This document shows, one piece after another, positions 1 to 6,749 of a stretch of DNA of 10,712 nt (position 1 is the first letter of the stretch; the number at the start of each line of letters is the position of its first letter). The translations under genes were made by a program, and so were the position numbers. This stretch comes from Coleofasciculus sp. S288. GTDB lineage: Bacteria > Cyanobacteriota > Cyanobacteriia > Cyanobacteriales > Coleofasciculaceae. Location: assembly GCA_020216575.1 (NCBI GenBank), contig JAIUYC010000046.1, positions 1-10,712 of the forward strand, read 5' to 3'. Below the pieces are notes generated by a model. The model was not told the origin of the DNA and did no database searches. It was given only the letters and a program-made list of their open reading frames with translations.

Positions 1-760
1 TTCCCTATTTTCTCCCCATGCCAAATATGTCACGGTTGCAGATATCTTAGAAGATAATCCTGATGTAAAATACGATTGTTCTCCAGAATTTGTTAAGGCT
101 TTAAAACGTATTCTCGGCAACGATCTAAGTCAATTGCATGGTAGACGACTGATTGATTATCGAGGGGGTCATTCTATTCATTCCTGGGAGCTAGGGTTGC
201 GGGGTGAGTGTACTCCAGATGAAATAAGCCTGATGAACCTTTTTATTCTAAAGAGACGGAATAAAACATTTGGACGACACCAGGATGGTAAACTGCTTAG
301 CCAAGAGCAGATAGCGACTTTCTTTAAGCATCCAGACCTGGATAAAATTCTCGAATCACTCGTTAGTAAAAAATATTTAAAACGAGTTAACGGTCTTTAT
401 AAACCCCTAGCTGGTAATTTTTCCTTTGAAGTCTATAAATTTTTAGATCCCTCTAAAATTGCTGTCACCCTTGTTGCTAGCGATGCCAATAGGATTGGCG
501 TTTATCAAAATAACCGCGTTCGTCGGATTACTCCTCGCGAAGCGGCAAGGCTACAAGGGTTTCCAGACAGCTTTATCCTGCATCCTGATGATGATAAAGC
601 CTATTATCAACTGGGGAACTCAGTTAGTATTAATGTTGTTAAAGCGGTGGCTCAAGACGTGATTTGGAATCTGTTAGAGGATAAGGCTGGCTTGGAAAGT
701 CAGCTAGGAAATAGCCCTACTACCTCCTACCTTTCAACAGCAACTCGGCAGCGCTGGTAA
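1..760 (+). CDS. DNA (cytosine-5-)-methyltransferase, C-terminal part (5' end outside window)
   Basis: The reading frame is open from base 2 to the TAA at 758-760, so the start lies upstream of the window; about 252 residues are visible. It carries the C-terminal half of a C5-methyltransferase, which transfers a methyl group from SAM to cytosine in a specific DNA site. A target-recognition-type stretch around bases 158-208 contains YRGGHSIHSWELGLRGE. Motif IX follows at about 521-568 (RRITPREAARLQGFPD), and motif X at about 602-640 (QLGNSVSINVV). The catalytic PCQ and SAM-binding motifs must lie before base 1. An internal TTG at 134 is not a credible start because the family-like sequence continues upstream of it. 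The last ~30 residues are Ser/Thr/Gln-rich and probably disordered. The target sequence cannot be read from the fragment. A nuclease gene follows in the same direction, which raises the possibility of a restriction-modification pair, but that nuclease looks like an exonuclease family member. Confidence 0.93.
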   Translation, partial: SLFSPHAKYVTVADILEDNPDVKYDCSPEFVKALKRILGNDLSQLHGRRLIDYRGGHSIHSWELGLRGECTPDEISLMNLFILKRRNKTFGRHQDGKLLSQEQIATFFKHPDLDKILESLVSKKYLKRVNGLYKPLAGNFSFEVYKFLDPSKIAVTLVASDANRIGVYQNNRVRRITPREAARLQGFPDSFILHPDDDKAYYQLGNSVSINVVKAVAQDVIWNLLEDKAGLESQLGNSPTTSYLSTATRQRW

Positions 761-877
761 ACCTGTATGATAGTTTGGATAACCCGCTCCAAGTCTTTTT
801 CCTGCAAGTTAAAGCCAAGTTTGAAGAAGATGGAGCGTTTGACCTGAGACACAGTAGGAATGGAAGCCCAATAGCAA

Positions 878-1567
878 GTGCGTGAAGAAATACAAACTCT
901 ACTCCTCCCCCGCAACAGCGCCAAACAGGTACGAGAGCATGGCAGCCAATATTACATTGATGCCAATGGGAAAAGGTTACTAAGCGTAACCACCATTCTC
1001 AATGCCACAAAATCCCAAGAGGATAGAGAAAGGCTGTTCAATTGGCGGCAGCGAGTCGGAGTAGCCGAAGCCAACCAAATTGCGGGAGCGGCCTCTCGTC
1101 GCGGAACAGGAACCCACAAGCAAATTCAGCGCTACCTCGAAGGCAAGGAGTCCCCTTGTCCGGATGCCATCCAACCCTACTGGCAGAGTATCGAGCCAGT
1201 CTTGCAAGAAGTTGATGATGTCAGGTTAGTGGAGGGCACGGTTTTCAACTATGATCTGGGCTATGGGGGAATCGTGGACTGCGTTGCCAGCTTTAGGGGC
1301 ATCCCTTGTATCTGCGAGTGGAAAACGGCAGACAAACCGAAAGGTTCAGTAGAGCGCCTGTACGATTACCCGCTTCAACTCGCTGCCTATTGTAGCGCAG
1401 TGAATCACCATTACCAAGAATACGGAGTGAGGCTGGAACATTCTCTGCTGGCTGTGGCAGTTCCGGATATGGCTGCTGAGGTGTTTTGGTTTGAGCCAGA
1501 AGCGATGCAAATATACCAGCAGCAATGGGAGAAGCGAGTCGCGGCGTTTTGGAAACTCAAGCGGTGA
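878..1567 (+). CDS. PD-(D/E)XK nuclease, MGME1/RecB-exonuclease-like
   Basis: 229 residues with the motif order of the MGME1/RecB branch of the PD-(D/E)XK superfamily, enzymes that trim single-stranded DNA ends using Mg2+. Visible are RGTGTH (H80), an acidic residue in VEGTVFN (E119), LGYGGIVDCVA (D134), CEWK (E147 and K149) and the late YPLQLAAY motif (Q167, Y171). All catalytic positions appear intact. The N-terminal third (VTTILNAT...RLFNWRQRVG) also resembles the helical entry of MGME1-like proteins. The frame is closed upstream by TGA and TAG (872-874), so the first available start is GTG at 878. No good Shine-Dalgarno precedes it, so translation may be weak. It lies 117 bases after the methyltransferase on the same strand. 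The family is read from motifs; a role in DNA repair or in defence beside the methyltransferase is inference. Confidence 0.85.
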   Translation: MREEIQTLLLPRNSAKQVREHGSQYYIDANGKRLLSVTTILNATKSQEDRERLFNWRQRVGVAEANQIAGAASRRGTGTHKQIQRYLEGKESPCPDAIQPYWQSIEPVLQEVDDVRLVEGTVFNYDLGYGGIVDCVASFRGIPCICEWKTADKPKGSVERLYDYPLQLAAYCSAVNHHYQEYGVRLEHSLLAVAVPDMAAEVFWFEPEAMQIYQQQWEKRVAAFWKLKR

Positions 1568-1572
1568 AGTCC

Positions 1573-1610
1573 TGGTTCATGGTTCATGGTTCATGGTTCA
1601 TGGTTCATGG
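1573..1610. repeat. Heptanucleotide tandem repeat (STRR type), unit TGGTTCA
   Basis: Five perfect copies of the 7-mer TGGTTCA plus TGG start five bases after the nuclease stop codon. Short tandemly repeated heptamers (STRR) are known from filamentous cyanobacteria. The copy number probably varies between strains by slippage. Confidence 0.9.
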
Positions 1611-1634
1611 TAATAGACTGTGATGGGTTGCTCC

Positions 1635-1658
1635 AATCCAAAATCCACAATCCAAAAT
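1635..1658. repeat. Heptanucleotide tandem repeat, unit AATCCAA
   Basis: Three copies (AATCCAA, AATCCAC, AATCCAA) followed by AAT. This is a second heptamer family 25 bp after the first, of the AATCCAAA kind common in cyanobacterial intergenic DNA. The rest of the 1568-1771 gap holds a HIP1 octamer at 1679-1686 and no recognisable promoter. Confidence 0.75.
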
Positions 1659-1771
1659 ACCATCACTGTCCCACAGATGCGATCGCATTGATTACGATGG
1701 CGAATAAGGGAGGTTACGGTGTATCTCCCTTTCATATCCATCCTTACAACGTTTTGCTGGAGTAGCTTCCT

Positions 1772-3091
1772 ATGCTACAGATAGGACAGGTATTATGCGA
1801 TCGCTATCAACTCAAGCAGCAATTAGGACACAATGCAGGTCGTCAGACGTGGTTAGCTGAGGATTTGGCACAAGACTCCACCGAGCCAGTCATTTTAAAA
1901 CTCCTGGCATTTGGTGATCAAGTTCAGTGGGACAACCTGAGGCTTTTTGAACGGGAAGCCAATGTCTTAAAACAGCTTAACCATCCCCAAATTCCCAAAT
2001 ACCGCGATTATTTTTCCATTGATGACCGAATTCTTTGGTTTGGCTTAGTTCAAGAGTACATTCCCGGTTCATCCCTCAAGGAATTGCTAATTCAGGGGCG
2101 AAAGTTTTCTGAAAAAGACGTGCGAAAAATTGCCACGGATGTATTGCAAATTCTGACTTATTTGCACGAACTCAGTCCCACCGTCCTCCATCGTGATATT
2201 AAACCGAGTAACTTAATCCTAGGACAGGATAAGAATATTTATTTAGTGGATTTTGGTGCTGTACAAGACCGAGCGGCAGCAGAAGGAGCGACGTTTACAG
2301 TCATCGGCACTTATGGCTATGCACCAATGGAACAGTTTGGAGGTCGAGCAGTTCCCGCTTCCGACCTTTACGCTTTAGGCGCGACCTTAATTCACCTAGC
2401 TACAGGAATTTCACCAGCTGAACTACCGCAGCGGAATATGCGAATTCAGTTTAGCGATAGAGTTAGCCTCAGTCCTCACTTTATTCGTTGGATTGAAGCC
2501 CTCATAGAACCCGATGTTGAGCAACGATTAAGTACAGCCCGACAAGCGCTAAACGCTCTTAACAGTCGCCTTGCACCTAACTCCTTCCTCCCGGTTCAGC
2601 AGCCCCACGGTAGCCGCATTCAGTTGAAGAAATCTACCCGTCAGTTAGAGATAAACATTCCAGGGCGAGGTATACAAGCCTCAGACACTTTTTTGCTCCT
2701 TTGGCTAGGTATGTGGTACGGCTTTACAATCCCTTTTGGACTCCTAGCTTCCCCATTTATCTTGCTATTTTGGGTAGCTGGCTTAATGCCGTTGGGTATG
2801 CTGATGTTGCCTGCTTTTGGCACAACTTACATTCGCTTCGACCGAAATACTTTTGTCATGGAGTGGACATTACTAGGGTGGCGTTATCGGCGACACCAAG
2901 GAAAAACTTCAGCAATCCACAAGGTTAGGACAAATCGGGAATCTACAAGCATTAATAATAAGCCATTAATTACAGTGGCTATTCAAGCTGGTGCTCAAGA
3001 CTATAAATTTGGCGCAATGGCTCCACCTCTGGCTGAAGTCGAACGCGACTGGCTGGTGCAAGAAATTAAAGACTGGTTGGAATTGAAATGA
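1772..3091 (+). CDS. Serine/threonine protein kinase with C-terminal membrane segments
   Basis: A 439-residue Hanks-type kinase that phosphorylates Ser/Thr of unknown partners. The kinase domain spans about residues 12-265. It has a glycine loop (LGHNAGRQTWLA, 18-29) with only two of the usual glycines, ATP-anchoring K43 (VILK), E62, the catalytic loop HRDIKPSN (D142, K144, N147), the metal-binding DFG (D160) and GTYGYAPMEQF (179-189) replacing the usual APE segment, as in many cyanobacterial kinases. All catalytic residues are present. A linker is followed by a strongly hydrophobic stretch at 307-350, enough for two membrane passes, and a ~90-residue soluble tail beginning TTYIRFDRNTFVMEW. 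The kinase domain would therefore face the cytoplasm. ATG at 1772 has GGAG at 1759-1762, nine bases upstream. A HIP1 octamer lies within codons 9-11. An M90 peptidase gene follows 120 bp later on the same strand; functional linkage is not shown. Confidence 0.94.
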   Translation: MLQIGQVLCDRYQLKQQLGHNAGRQTWLAEDLAQDSTEPVILKLLAFGDQVQWDNLRLFEREANVLKQLNHPQIPKYRDYFSIDDRILWFGLVQEYIPGSSLKELLIQGRKFSEKDVRKIATDVLQILTYLHELSPTVLHRDIKPSNLILGQDKNIYLVDFGAVQDRAAAEGATFTVIGTYGYAPMEQFGGRAVPASDLYALGATLIHLATGISPAELPQRNMRIQFSDRVSLSPHFIRWIEALIEPDVEQRLSTARQALNALNSRLAPNSFLPVQQPHGSRIQLKKSTRQLEINIPGRGIQASDTFLLLWLGMWYGFTIPFGLLASPFILLFWVAGLMPLGMLMLPAFGTTYIRFDRNTFVMEWTLLGWRYRRHQGKTSAIHKVRTNRESTSINNKPLITVAIQAGAQDYKFGAMAPPLAEVERDWLVQEIKDWLELK

Positions 3092-3211
3092 ATACAGGCT
3101 TATCAATTCATGAGATTCTATCATTCTATCGACATGGCAAAAAAGAAATGTTTCAGTCTCCAATCGCTTAACTGAACTACCAATCGATAGTATTACTAAA
3201 CCAAATCAGCA

Positions 3212-4045
3212 ATGATAAAAGCCCTTATTTTTCTATTATTTATTCTCATTATTATTGCTTTGATATTGGGGATAGATACTTTCAAGAGACTGCGGTACAT
3301 CCATCTGAGAAACAAGCAATTCCCCTCTGATTGGACTGTTATTATTGAGCGGAATGTACCTCTCTATAAACATCTGTCAGAATCGTGGCGCAGGCGACTC
3401 TACGGTCATATCAATGTTTTGCTTACCCAGAAAACCTTCAAAGGATGTGGAGGGTTACAGATAACGAATGAAATCAAGCTTACTATTGCTGCTCAAGCTG
3501 CTCTACTTTTACTCTCTGAAAAAGGCAACTATTTCTCGAAGCTTCGTCTCATTCTCGTTTACCCAAGTGCCTTTATAGCGAGTCAGACTACACCCTTCGG
3601 AGAATACTACCTGGAAGAGACACAAGTTAAAACAGGTGAATCATGGCAAATTGGTATAGTTGTACTCTCCTGGCAAGATATCCAATACGATGCGAAACAT
3701 TGGCAGGATGGACGCAACGTGGTACTCCATGAGTTTGCACATCAGTTAGACCAAGAGGGGGGAAGCGCGTCGGGTGTGCCTATTCTTGAGAAAAGGTCAG
3801 ATTATGTTACTTGGGGGCGGATATTTAGAAAAGAATATGAGCAGTTATGTTATGAAGTAGAACGAGGGATGGAAACAGTTATGGATGAATACGGTGCAAC
3901 GGCTCCAGCTGAATTTTTTGCTGTTGCTACCGAGACTTTTTTTGAAAAACCTTTCCACATGAAAAGAAAGCATCCAGAGCTTTACAATGAACTAAAACGC
4001 TACTATAAGTTAGACTCAGTTGATTGGATAGAAGGAGCAATGTAG
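3212..4045 (+). CDS. mtfA: MtfA-type zinc metallopeptidase (family M90), membrane-anchored
   Basis: A 277-residue protein of the M90/MtfA family. The zinc-peptidase signature HEFAH is at 173-177 within NVVLHEFAHQLDQEGG, and a downstream APAEFFAVATETFFE block (232-245) supplies the likely third zinc ligand, probably E234. In E. coli, MtfA is an aminopeptidase that binds the glucose repressor Mlc. No Mlc homologue is visible here, so the target is unknown. Residues 1-20 (IKALIFLLFILIIIALIL) form a membrane anchor followed by a basic stretch (KRLRYIHLR), so the peptidase domain should be cytoplasmic and membrane-tethered. The length matches the family plus the anchor. ATG at 3212 has only a poor ribosome site (AATCAGCA). 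The 120-bp gap before it, downstream of the kinase gene, shows no clear terminator, so read-through from the kinase gene is possible. Confidence 0.9.
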   Translation: MIKALIFLLFILIIIALILGIDTFKRLRYIHLRNKQFPSDWTVIIERNVPLYKHLSESWRRRLYGHINVLLTQKTFKGCGGLQITNEIKLTIAAQAALLLLSEKGNYFSKLRLILVYPSAFIASQTTPFGEYYLEETQVKTGESWQIGIVVLSWQDIQYDAKHWQDGRNVVLHEFAHQLDQEGGSASGVPILEKRSDYVTWGRIFRKEYEQLCYEVERGMETVMDEYGATAPAEFFAVATETFFEKPFHMKRKHPELYNELKRYYKLDSVDWIEGAM

Positions 4046-4070
4046 CAAAAGTATACATTCTTACTTCCTT

Positions 4071-4253
4071 TTATTTATTTTCTTCCTGCTCCCATAACAA
4101 GGTTTTCAAAACCTTTACTCCTAAATCTGGTGAATGATATCCAGGAATTATATCGATACTGAGTACATCACTTTTAATTTGATATAAACTGACAAGAGAT
4201 AATGTAAATAGAAACCAAAATATTATATCTTTTTCTTGCATTTTGCTTTTCAT
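4071..4253 (-). CDS. Doubtful small membrane protein
   Basis: A 60-residue frame with one hydrophobic segment near the start (FWFLFTLSLVSLY, about residues 12-24) and a polar, acidic end (WEQEENK). No family is recognised. No Shine-Dalgarno is visible before ATG, and the sequence is AT-rich, so the frame could be chance. In favour are the plausible membrane segment, the lack of a competing gene, and an inverted repeat directly upstream (4257-4276) that could be regulatory. It converges on mtfA with 25 bp between stop codons. Confidence 0.25.
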   Translation of the reverse strand: MKSKMQEKDIIFWFLFTLSLVSLYQIKSDVLSIDIIPGYHSPDLGVKVLKTLLWEQEENK

Positions 4254-4256
4254 AGA

Positions 4257-4276
4257 GCATTCTGTTCATAGAATGC
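4257..4276. repeat. 7-bp inverted repeat GCATTCT-N6-AGAATGC
   Basis: Perfect arms of 7 bp around GTTCAT, four bases upstream of the start codon of the doubtful small gene at 4253. This could be an operator or a 5' hairpin, or chance. Confidence 0.4.
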
Positions 4277-4404
4277 GCTAAGCGTTGCTTTATGGCTGCT
4301 TGTAGGGATACAAATAACCATAATCATTAAACCACATTGACTTACAGAGAATGCGATAAGAGGTAGCCAAAACCAGGCGGGTAAGCGACACGAACTACTA
4401 AGTA

Positions 4405-4425
4405 GGGCGGACGAGATGCCCACCC
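4405..4425. repeat. Imperfect GC-rich inverted repeat (dispersed-repeat-like)
   Basis: GGGCGGACGAGATGCCCACC and its flanks fold into an imperfect stem (pairs 4405-4407/4423-4425, 4409-4410/4420-4421 and 4412/4418). It resembles the GGGCGGGCAxxATGCCCACC elements seen many times in cyanobacterial intergenic DNA (recalled from general knowledge, not searched). The 4254-4636 stretch holds this, the hairpin above, a small frame at 4446-4586, and no recognisable promoter. Confidence 0.4.
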
Positions 4426-4445
4426 CATAATAGCTGGATATTTTT

Positions 4446-4586
4446 TTATTTGGAAGTCCCTAAGTGAAAAGCATCCCTAGGAACGATCGCTTTCTCAACC
4501 TTCGCTCCGTCACTTAAAATTTCTCTTGCTGCACAGTTCTTCAAGCTGAAGGACAGAAGTATGACACAGTTTAAGCCACCCTTCAT
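4446..4586 (-). CDS. Doubtful 46-residue frame
   Basis: ATG at 4586 to TAA at 4446 gives 46 residues, starting MKGGLNCVILLSFSLKNCAA and ending in DAFHLGTSK. The composition looks coding-like (mixed charged and hydrophobic residues, two cysteines), but there is no ribosome site and no family is recognised. The DNA also has nested inverted repeats, TAAGTGA (4461-4467) with TCACTTA (4510-4516) and AAAGC (4468-4472) with GCTTT (4489-4493). It may instead be a structured RNA or the remains of a larger gene. It lies 50 bp downstream of the RNA ligase gene on the same strand. Confidence 0.25.
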   Translation of the reverse strand: MKGGLNCVILLSFSLKNCAAREILSDGAKVEKAIVPRDAFHLGTSK

Positions 4587-4636
4587 AGTACGCTATTGTG
4601 CCTTAATTGTCAGGCTCGATGTATTGAAGTTGATAT

Positions 4637-5662
4637 CTAGGAGAAGCGTACTGTAACGTCTTCAGGAGAAACCGTCATGTCGTAATATTTGGATAACCAG
4701 AACCAGTAGTGACGTGCGATCGCACTTTGCTGTTGAGACACTGCCTCATGACCGTACTCCTTAATCATCGTCTCTAGCAAAGCGGCTAAAGATACCTCTT
4801 CACCACGATCCACCAGCTTCCACAGCAAGTGAAACACGGTAACGGGCATAATCTTGACCCTTGCAAGGCGATGATACTCCTCCATTGAACGGGGCTTAAA
4901 CTTCCACTGCCATCCACGAGACTGAGTTTCGATGTTGAGAACAACTCCTTCATAGCGATACAGTCCCATTTGGGGGTTATTCTCGTTTTCTTGCTCAATC
5001 ACGAGTTTCTGACCCATCTGTAACAGCGTCTGTTCTCTCAACGGGGATGGCGCAACGCGCACTAACTCGTCAACGATGGGGATACTATACGCCTTAGCCA
5101 CTTGTTTGACCAATCGCCAAGGCTGGAGGGCATTTCGCCCCTTAATCATCGTATGCAGCGACAGACGCAAGAGTGTGTCGTACTGCACCGTATGTTGATT
5201 GTTTGCCCCCCAGAGTTCAAACACCAGCGTTGCATTCTGTTGCCGACACACTGCTGTAATGCGTTGGTGTAGTTTATCATCCAGCGCCTGTTCGACGAGA
5301 GTTCGCAGTGCTCGCCACTTGGTATCTTGAATGATCACCATGCCTCGAGTGCGGGGAAACACGGCAACTTCTCCATCTGGCAGAGAGAGTGGTGAAAACA
5401 GAATGGCTGTCCCGTCCATCTTCAGGGTAAAAGAAGCAGCAATCGGTTTGGCTGGCAGACTGAAGGGATGACTCAAGGTTGTGGTATATGGAATTTCGGG
5501 CATTCCCGGCAATACCTGGTTTGTCGGGATGTCGTTAATCGAGATGACTTCGACCTCTCCGGGGAAGACACTACACCTCAAATGAATGCGACCTTTGAGG
5601 ATATAAATTTTGCCCTTATGTTCGAGGGAGGCTTTGAAGCTGCGCCAGTTACTTTTACTCAT
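4637..5662 (-). CDS. RNA ligase-like covalent nucleotidyltransferase (T4 Rnl1-like)
   Basis: 341 residues with the full motif set of ATP-dependent RNA ligases, which join 3'-OH and 5'-phosphate ends through an enzyme-lysine-AMP intermediate. Motif I is KMDG with the AMP-accepting K81. A motif Ia/TRG-like stretch is at 104-107, motif III is FELWG (E149), motif IV is YEGVVLN (E238) and motif V is WKFKP (K254, K256). The order and spacing are close to T4 Rnl1 (K99, E159, E227, K240, K242). About 80 mainly helical residues follow, where Rnl1 has its RNA-specificity domain. The N-terminal 70 residues precede the catalytic core. ATG at 5662 has a very strong ribosome site (GGAGGAGG at 5668-5675). 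No kinase/phosphatase end-healing partner is adjacent; the upstream neighbour on the same strand is arsM, 209 bp away. The exact substrate (tRNA repair, RNA or nicked DNA) cannot be read from sequence. A DNA ligase is less likely, because no C-terminal OB domain is evident. Confidence 0.82.
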   Translation of the reverse strand: MSKSNWRSFKASLEHKGKIYILKGRIHLRCSVFPGEVEVISINDIPTNQVLPGMPEIPYTTTLSHPFSLPAKPIAASFTLKMDGTAILFSPLSLPDGEVAVFPRTRGMVIIQDTKWRALRTLVEQALDDKLHQRITAVCRQQNATLVFELWGANNQHTVQYDTLLRLSLHTMIKGRNALQPWRLVKQVAKAYSIPIVDELVRVAPSPLREQTLLQMGQKLVIEQENENNPQMGLYRYEGVVLNIETQSRGWQWKFKPRSMEEYHRLARVKIMPVTVFHLLWKLVDRGEEVSLAALLETMIKEYGHEAVSQQQSAIARHYWFWLSKYYDMTVSPEDVTVRFS

Positions 5663-5688
5663 CTTGCCTCCTCCTCCCGTGTTGTCTT

Positions 5689-5706
5689 TATACTACACTA
5701 TACTAC
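5689..5706. promoter_or_regulatory. Phased direct repeat TATACTAC, candidate operator of the RNA ligase gene
   Basis: TATACTAC occurs at 5689-5696 and again at 5699-5706, exactly 10 bp apart, which puts both copies on the same face of the helix. It lies 26 bp upstream of the ligase start codon, over the region where the -10 element should be. A bound regulator is inferred. Confidence 0.45.
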
Positions 5707-5727
5707 AAATAGCTATCCTGGCGTCAA
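5700..5727 (-). promoter_or_regulatory. Weak candidate promoter for the RNA ligase gene
   Basis: On the minus strand TTGACG (5727-5722) is followed after 16 bases by TAGTAT (5705-5700). The -10 overlaps the second copy of the phased direct repeat. The match is only fair, and TATAAA at 5692-5687 is an alternative -10. Confidence 0.3.
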
Positions 5728-5819
5728 GGCAATTGCACGTTGTGATGCGGGATTGGCGGGAGGAGGGGAGCGATCGCCTATTGTATTACCCCAGTGTGCC
5801 GTTTTGTCTCTGTTACAAG

Positions 5820-5864
5820 ATGTAGGAGAGAATTAGGGCGATCGCATCCAAGTCTCTCCTACAT
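5820..5864. terminator. Long hairpin after arsM, probable terminator
   Basis: Perfect 11-bp arms ATGTAGGAGAG (5820-5830) and CTCTCCTACAT (5854-5864) enclose a 23-base loop that contains a HIP1 octamer (5838-5845). The stem begins 8 bp past the arsM stop. The run TTGTTTT follows on the plus strand. On the minus strand, the direction of arsM, the downstream sequence CTTGTAACAG is not a U tract, so termination of arsM would be less canonical. Confidence 0.5.
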
Positions 5865-5871
5865 TGTTTTC

Positions 5872-6729
5872 TTAGGCTTGTGGTTTGACGGCACGCACAA
5901 ACGCGCTGATGAAGCGGCTGGCGATCGCATCTGTCAGCAACTGTCCTTCTTGAGTCGCAGTGTTTTTACCACAAACATCTGCCAGCGAGTACCGATGCAC
6001 TTCTTCAATCTCGATATCTGTGAATCCAGCCGCCGCCAGCTTGTCTCGGTATTCCTGGGCTTCCAGTGCACCTGCAATGCAACCTGCCCAAAGTTCAATG
6101 TCGCGCCGTACCTGATTGGGAATCGGGGGTTCACCAGGTTCAGCATCCCGGATAACCACATCGCTGATTGCCAATCGACCACCGGGACGCAAGACGCGGA
6201 AGGATTCCCGTAGCACGGCATCTTTGTCAGGACTGAGGTTAACCACGCAATTGGAGATGATGACATCGACAGACGCATCGGACAGAGGGATATCTTCAAT
6301 ATGTCCCTTGAGGAACTCAACGTTCTCAACACCTGCCTGACGCTGGTTTTCGTGGGCAAGGGCTAACATTTCATCCGTCATGTCCAATCCATAGGCTTTG
6401 CCAGTTGCACCAACTCGCTTCGCCGACAGTAGTACGTCAATTCCGCCACCACTCCCCAAATCCAGTACAGTTTCGCCAGGGCGCAACTCAGCTAGTGCGG
6501 TTGGATTGCCACAACCGAGCGAAGCAAGGGCTGCCGTGTCCGGTAAGTCGGCGAGGTCGGTTTTGTCATAAAGGGCTGCACCGAATGCCTCAGTGACAGT
6601 CACTGATTTGTCTGTCCCGCAACAGCTTGCCTTGCCGTTGACTGCACTGTTCGTAACCTGTTTGGCAGCACCTGCATACCGTTCACGTACTTGTTCGCGG
6701 ATGTTTTCATCGAGTTGTTGTGTTTCCAT
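5872..6729 (-). CDS. arsM: Arsenite S-adenosylmethionine methyltransferase
   Basis: A 285-residue ArsM that methylates arsenite using SAM in the cytosol, yielding methylated arsenicals. The N-terminal part has CCGT (C36, C37). The conserved LGCGNPTAL (C73) leads into the SAM-binding loop VLDLGSGGGIDVLLSA (88-103) and the acidic ribose contact GLDMT (D116). Two further metal-binding cysteines lie in SNCVVNLSPDK (C161) and WAGCIAGAL (C217). C73, C161 and C217 correspond to the three conserved arsenic-binding cysteines of the family, so the enzyme looks complete. ATG at 6729 follows AAAGG about 8 bases upstream. It lies 86 bp downstream of arsR on the same strand, and a copy of the ArsR-type operator (6750-6769) sits 20 bp before its start, so arsenite induction is expected. 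No arsB, acr3, arsC or arsH lies in the window. Confidence 0.96.
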   Translation of the reverse strand: METQQLDENIREQVRERYAGAAKQVTNSAVNGKASCCGTDKSVTVTEAFGAALYDKTDLADLPDTAALASLGCGNPTALAELRPGETVLDLGSGGGIDVLLSAKRVGATGKAYGLDMTDEMLALAHENQRQAGVENVEFLKGHIEDIPLSDASVDVIISNCVVNLSPDKDAVLRESFRVLRPGGRLAISDVVIRDAEPGEPPIPNQVRRDIELWAGCIAGALEAQEYRDKLAAAGFTDIEIEEVHRYSLADVCGKNTATQEGQLLTDAIASRFISAFVRAVKPQA

Positions 6730-6749
6730 GATTAATACCTTTCTATCGA

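Noticed and set aside
459..662. 67-residue frame within the methyltransferase
   Set aside because: It overlaps motifs IX and X of the real frame; the hydrophobic look comes from frame shift.
4637..5662. ATP-dependent DNA ligase
   Set aside because: The motifs and their spacing fit Rnl1 better, and the segment after motif V looks helical, not like the OB domain a DNA ligase needs.
5468..5836. Plus-strand frame crossing the RNA ligase start
   Set aside because: It is antisense to the ligase N-terminus and its promoter, and has no family-like sequence or ribosome site.
5934..6359. 141-residue alternative frame inside arsM
   Set aside because: The overlapping frame carries every ArsM motif; this one is a by-product of base composition.
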